A stretch of 6,384 bases of DNA from an uncultured Devosia sp. (lineage in GTDB: Bacteria > Pseudomonadota > Alphaproteobacteria > Rhizobiales > Devosiaceae), in NCBI GenBank assembly GCA_934553185.1, contig CAKTFF010000132.1, forward strand, positions 1 to 6,384. Reading direction: 5' to 3'. Positions within the stretch are counted from its first letter, which is position 1. Every line of letters begins with the position of its first letter. This document shows, piece after piece, positions 6,273-6,384 of the stretch. Both the position numbers and the translations under genes were made by a program. The notes beneath the pieces were generated by a model that saw only the letters and a list, made by a program, of their open reading frames with translations, was not told the DNA's origin and ran no database searches.

Positions 6273-6345
6273 ATGGTGCCACGACCTCGTGGTTCGACAG
6301 GCTCACCATGAGGTCTACTCCAATCACCGCGAACGAAGTAGACCT
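6273..6345. repeat. REP-like cluster of overlapping palindromes upstream of rsmE
   Basis: Three nested inverted repeats are visible. CCACGA/TCGTGG lies at 6279-6284 and 6287-6292. GACCTCGTGGT (6283-6293) pairs with ACCATGAGGTC (6305-6315) over 11 positions with one G-T pair and an 11-base loop. AGGTCTACT (6311-6319) pairs perfectly with AGTAGACCT (6337-6345). The arms overlap, so not all hairpins can form together. The first 19 bases recur inverted at 4046-4064. Its translation gives VSLSNHE on one strand and WFDRLTMR on the other, words I recall from repeat-derived spurious ORFs in alphaproteobacteria. This supports a dispersed intergenic repeat rather than a gene. Its 5' edge is 17 bases from the rsmE start, so it would lie in the rsmE leader or promoter region. 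Confidence 0.7.
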
Positions 6346-6384
6346 TGTTGCGAAGACTTTGGCGCCGGCCAAACGGTCCTGATG

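Noticed and set aside
6133..6372. 79-residue - strand frame upstream of and overlapping rsmE
   Set aside because: Its sequence is the translation of the palindromic repeat (VSLSNHE) followed by an out-of-frame reading of rsmE. No independent coding signal is visible.
5840..6382. 180-residue + strand frame ending in WFDRLTMR and beyond
   Set aside because: Most of it is antisense to rsmE and the rest translates the repeat. It is not supported as a gene.
6346..6384. Coding end of a neighbouring gene at the right edge
   Set aside because: No frame in these 39 bases gives a recognisable protein end. The stretch is too short to call.
1..6384. CRISPR array, insertion sequence, tRNA, toxin-antitoxin or phage genes
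   Set aside because: No spaced direct repeats, transposase motifs, cloverleaf or phage proteins are seen. The gene content is housekeeping plus one metal-resistance operon.

Overview
The window looks like ordinary chromosome from a GC-rich alphaproteobacterium, most likely order Hyphomicrobiales (Devosia-like; the genus is a guess). The evidence is the plant/alphaproteobacterial type of glutamate-cysteine ligase, the high GC content, the dense gene packing, and a dispersed palindromic repeat whose translation gives the 'VSLSNHE'/'WFDRLTMR' words seen in spurious ORFs of alphaproteobacteria (from memory, not searched).

Layout: on the + strand there is only the 3' part of tadA (1-398). Everything else is on the - strand. 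In the order those genes are read, from high to low coordinate, they are: rsmE (5516-6256), gshA (4075-5442), purD (2694-3977), a patatin-like phospholipase (1760-2632), a cation diffusion facilitator metal exporter (725-1696) and an ArsR/SmtB-family metal sensor (405-710). The sensor ends 6 bases from the end of tadA, convergently. No gap between genes exceeds about 130 bases.

The most coherent unit is the metal-resistance operon at 405-1752. A promoter and an SmtB/CzrA-like inverted-repeat operator lie in the 63 bases between the patatin gene and the exporter. The exporter is followed at once by its likely regulator, which carries a complete alpha-5 metal-site signature (D77, H79, H90, E93). 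The inferred circuit is that Zn(II) or a similar ion releases the repressor, the exporter is made, and the regulator is made with it by translational coupling. rsmE and gshA probably form one transcription unit, although a weak promoter may sit between them. purD and the patatin-like gene are also co-directional and closely spaced.

The non-coding signal of most interest is a 19-bp sequence present once on each side of the gshA-rsmE block in opposite orientations (4046-4064 and 6273-6291). The right-hand copy continues into a stacked set of overlapping palindromes (to 6345) that resembles a REP-type element. I found no evidence of a previously undescribed system, CRISPR array, insertion sequence, tRNA or rRNA.
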